Positions 37,725 to 39,614 of a stretch of 39,614 nt of DNA are shown in pieces. The notes beneath the pieces were generated by a model. It worked only from the letters and a program-made list of their open reading frames with translations. It did no database searches and was not told the origin of the DNA. The translations under genes were made by a program, and so were the position numbers. Origin of the DNA: Candidatus Woesearchaeota archaeon (GTDB taxonomy: Archaea; Nanobdellota; Nanobdellia; Woesearchaeales; ARS49); NCBI GenBank assembly GCA_002687275.1, contig NYZT01000007.1, positions 1 to 39,614 on the forward strand. The letters are read 5' to 3'. Numbering within the stretch: the first letter of the stretch is position 1; each line of letters begins with the position of its first letter.

Positions 37725-38135
37725 ATGTTTAAAGCTAGCTACCTGCGCCTTCAGCCAGGAGATGAGGCTCTTGCAGTAGAGCGTTGGTATTTTACCCAAG
37801 ATGGCAAGCGTAAGGTGGGCGGTCTGAATCCAAACCCACAAGATGCCATTCCTGTCAAGGTGCTGGCTACTGATCTTGATCATACTGAGTTTGTCCATTT
37901 CAAAGGCCAAGATCTTTACGTTGGGTTCCGAGGAACTCTAGTTGAGTATCTTGCTGACAGTCCTGATTGGGGCTTTAAGGCAGGCGATGTTGAGGTTATT
38001 CCGGACCATTTTGGTGGTTTTGCCTCGCACAACGGCTACGCGCCTAACCCTGCGAACCTTCCTGAAGATTTCACGTATGCGGTGTTCTTGACGTTGTGTG
38101 CGCAAAGAATGGGAAAAGTTAATAACCTCTTTTGA
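37725..38135 (+). CDS. Protein of unknown function
   Basis: A 136-residue soluble protein beginning MFKASYLRLQPGDEALAVER, with alternating beta segments (TEFVHFKGQDLYVGFRGTLV) and a helical end. No family recognised. The frame opens at 37590 in the repeat, but the TATA spacing supports the ATG at 37725 over one at 37701. Codon use returns to the window's usual style, so it marks the right edge of the inserted segment. The next gene follows after 12 bases. Confidence 0.6.
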   Translation: MFKASYLRLQPGDEALAVERWYFTQDGKRKVGGLNPNPQDAIPVKVLATDLDHTEFVHFKGQDLYVGFRGTLVEYLADSPDWGFKAGDVEVIPDHFGGFASHNGYAPNPANLPEDFTYAVFLTLCAQRMGKVNNLF

Positions 38136-38147
38136 ATTCCTTCTTGC

Positions 38148-38363
38148 ATGGAACTGTACGAGCAAGCCATGACGTGGATGGCGCAGAATCCTTTGCCAGT
38201 ATGGAAGGCAGCGTGTGTTACCGCGTACACATGCCTCGCTGCTGCCCTAATTGCGGATGGCTACTACGCATGGCAGGAAGCAAAAAATCTTTCTGACAGC
38301 GACCTCGAAGCAATGATGCCAGATATAGAGGATGGCGACGGTGACTGGACCCTTTTGGCCTAG
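38148..38363 (+). CDS. Small single-span membrane protein
   Basis: A 71-residue protein with one hydrophobic helix (about 19-36, AACVTAYTCLAAALIADG) and a strongly acidic tail (DLEAMMPDIEDGDGDW). It lies 12 bases after the 37725 gene, so probably in one operon. Unknown family. The stop overlaps the secE stop by four bases (CTAG), the pattern shown by other convergent pairs here. Confidence 0.55.
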   Translation: MELYEQAMTWMAQNPLPVWKAACVTAYTCLAAALIADGYYAWQEAKNLSDSDLEAMMPDIEDGDGDWTLLA

Positions 38364-38650
38364 AACAATAACTGATGCAGCATGTGGATGACGAATCCTA
38401 TGACTCCGATGATGGCCATGCCTGCTCCGCTGACCTTGACGATCATGGTGAAGCTTTCCTTGTCTGGCTTTTTGGTTACTTTGAGAACGCGCTTGCACTC
38501 GTTCCAGTAACTCTTCAAAAATCGTATTCCTGCCCTGATTCTTTGTGATATTGATGGCTTTGGCTCGGAAGGTTGCTCAACCTTCTTGGGTTCTTCTGAC
38601 TCAGCCTTCTCTTCCTTAGATTCTGGTTTTTCTTCCGGTGCTTCTTCCAT
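38360..38650 (-). CDS. secE: Protein translocase subunit SecE (Sec61 gamma)
   Basis: A single-span essential part of the SecYE translocon. The 96 residues have an unusual acidic Glu/Lys/Pro-rich N-terminal extension (about 1-32), then the amphipathic helix and conserved SYWNECKRVLKVTKKPDKE, and a C-terminal membrane helix (about 68-92). Archaeal SecE is typically about 60 residues, so the extension is extra. It follows ftsZ, a classic archaeal arrangement, and has its own TATA box (CTTTAAATAC, minus strand, 38671-38680). Confidence 0.92.
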   Translation of the reverse strand: MEEAPEEKPESKEEKAESEEPKKVEQPSEPKPSISQRIRAGIRFLKSYWNECKRVLKVTKKPDKESFTMIVKVSGAGMAIIGVIGFVIHMLHQLLF

Positions 38651-38670
38651 AGAGGGACTGTCTGCAGGCG

Positions 38671-38680
38671 GTATTTAAAG
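38671..38680 (-). promoter_or_regulatory. TATA box for secE
   Basis: Minus-strand CTTTAAATAC is centred 26 bases before the ATG at 38650 and lies just past the ftsZ stop. Confidence 0.5.
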
Positions 38681-38684
38681 TTTG

Positions 38685-39614
38685 CTAGTCCACGAAATCA
38701 ATGCCTAGATCTGCACTGATTCCCTTTCGTTCTTCGTCTTTGGTTGTTTTGCCTGCGCCGAATATCTGAGAACTCTTTACTCCTGTTACGATGAGCATGA
38801 CGCGGATGGTTTTTCCTAAGTCTTCATACACTTGGGCGCCCCATATGACGCGGGCGTCTTCTGATAATCGTTCGGTGATGGTTTCTACCACTTGTCTTGC
38901 TTCGTTGAGCGTCATGTCTTTGCTTCCTGACACGTTGATTAATGCGCCAGTAGCGCCGACGATGTCTGCGTCTAGCAAGGGGTTGTTGACGGCTTTTTCT
39001 ACGGCCTCGACAGCTCGCTGCTCAGAGTCGCTCTCCCCAACACCTATTAATGCTACGCCGCCGTTGCTCATGACTGCTCTTATGTCTGCAAAGTCTAGGT
39101 TTACTAGTCCGGTTCTTGTCACTAGTTCGGCTATGCCTTTGACGCTGTTCGTGAGTATTTCGTCTGCCACTTTGAAGGCTGTTTGTAGTGGGATCTCTGG
39201 CGCTATCTCTAACAACTTGTCGTTTGGGACAACGATGAGGGTGTCAACGATCTGTTCTAATTTTTCTAACCCTCCTAGAGCGTTTTCGTATCTTTTGTTG
39301 CCTTCCATGGTGAAGGGCATGGTGACGATGCCTACTGTCAACGCGCCTAATTTTTTGGCTACCTCTGCAACAACTGGGCTTGCTCCTGTGCCTGTGCCTC
39401 CGCCTAGGCCGCACGTGATGAACACCATGTCTGCGCCTTCTAGGGCTTTTTTGATGTCTTGTTCGTTTTCTTTTGCTGCTTCCTCGCCTACTTTCGGGTA
39501 GCTGCCTGCCCCTAGTCCTTTGGTGGTGTCTTTGCCCACGAGTATCTTGGTGTCTGCTTTGGTGTATAGGAGGTCTTGGGCGTCGGTGTTTATTGCGATG
39601 GTGGCTGCGCCTTC
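38685..39614 (-). CDS. ftsZ: Cell division protein FtsZ (5' end outside window)
   Basis: The tubulin-like GTPase that forms the division ring. The reading frame is open to the window end, giving 309 residues; about the first 60-70 are missing. The visible part starts EGAATIAINTDAQDLLY, includes the tubulin signature GLGGGTGTGASP, the T7 loop region NLDFADIRAVM, and ends KGISADLGIDFVD, a common archaeal FtsZ tail. An in-frame GTG at 39539 is an internal Val, not the start. Which FtsZ paralog (1 or 2) cannot be fixed, but secE linkage is usual for FtsZ1. Confidence 0.95.
   Translation of the reverse strand, partial: EGAATIAINTDAQDLLYTKADTKILVGKDTTKGLGAGSYPKVGEEAAKENEQDIKKALEGADMVFITCGLGGGTGTGASPVVAEVAKKLGALTVGIVTMPFTMEGNKRYENALGGLEKLEQIVDTLIVVPNDKLLEIAPEIPLQTAFKVADEILTNSVKGIAELVTRTGLVNLDFADIRAVMSNGGVALIGVGESDSEQRAVEAVEKAVNNPLLDADIVGATGALINVSGSKDMTLNEARQVVETITERLSEDARVIWGAQVYEDLGKTIRVMLIVTGVKSSQIFGAGKTTKDEERKGISADLGIDFVD

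Noticed and set aside
1-39614. tRNA, rRNA or CRISPR genes
   Set aside because: No T-arm or cloverleaf signature, rRNA segment or spaced repeat array was seen by eye in the short intergenic gaps; small box C/D RNAs cannot be excluded without a search tool.

Overview
The window is a compact archaeal chromosome segment. Diagnostic genes are ribosomal proteins eL44 and eS27, aIF2 alpha, Nop10, GINS, the exosome subunits Rrp4/Rrp41/Rrp42, proteasome alpha, RNA polymerase subunit Rpo6 (RpoK), RNase P Pop5, SecE and FtsZ. The S-layer type (an LGGPC-A/S-N signature), a family-3 glycogen synthase, a bacterial-type Lgt and several large Cys-rich surface proteins suggest a DPANN archaeon, perhaps Woesearchaeota-like. 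The lineage is inference; the domain Archaea is secure. Many first-in-operon genes have a TATA box centred about 25-28 bases before the start codon (leaderless mRNAs). Genes inside operons mostly overlap as ATGA, and nine of ten convergent gene pairs overlap at their stop codons. No stretch longer than 300 bases lacks a gene, and I saw no tRNA, rRNA, CRISPR array or transposase.

Layout. 1-2.4 kb: the C-terminal part of an S-layer protein and a channel-like membrane protein, each followed by a T-rich terminator. 2.5-4.4 kb: GINS coupled to a HAD-fold protein lacking its nucleophile, and two tandem paralogs of unknown function. 4.4-6.6 kb: the information-processing cluster eL44-eS27-aIF2a-Nop10-PAC2. 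6.6-12 kb: an orphan LivK-like lipoprotein divergent from a TrmB regulator, enolase-PRPP synthetase, a sugar-nucleotide epimerase and a cupin. 12-16.7 kb: phosphoglycerate mutase, GT3 glycogen synthase, a Cys-rich lipoprotein and a YvcK-like protein, a carbohydrate-centred group. 16.7-21 kb: a small membrane protein, an AhpC-type peroxiredoxin, a methyltransferase and a Ca2+-type P-ATPase. 21-26.5 kb: envelope genes, namely a secreted beta-barrel-like protein, a second TrmB regulator, a cupredoxin-like lipoprotein, Lgt, three coupled small membrane proteins (one of 34 residues), a zinc-ribbon microprotein and a helical protein.

26.5-32.6 kb: two giant Cys-rich surface proteins (923 and 957 residues) built from repeated modules. 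32.6-36.3 kb, minus strand: the exosome/proteasome superoperon pop5-psmA-rrp4-rrp41-rrp42-rpo6-DUF357. Upstream of pop5, an AT-rich Cys-rich surface gene with (DPxP)n repeats sits between two diverged direct repeats, each carrying the pop5 promoter and first codons. This looks like an inserted cassette. 37.7-39.6 kb: two small unknown genes, secE, and ftsZ cut by the window edge.

The most notable features are the repeat-flanked cassette at pop5, the repertoire of modular Cys-rich surface proteins with low-complexity spacers, an outer-membrane-barrel-like protein in an archaeon, and Lgt alongside three lipobox proteins.
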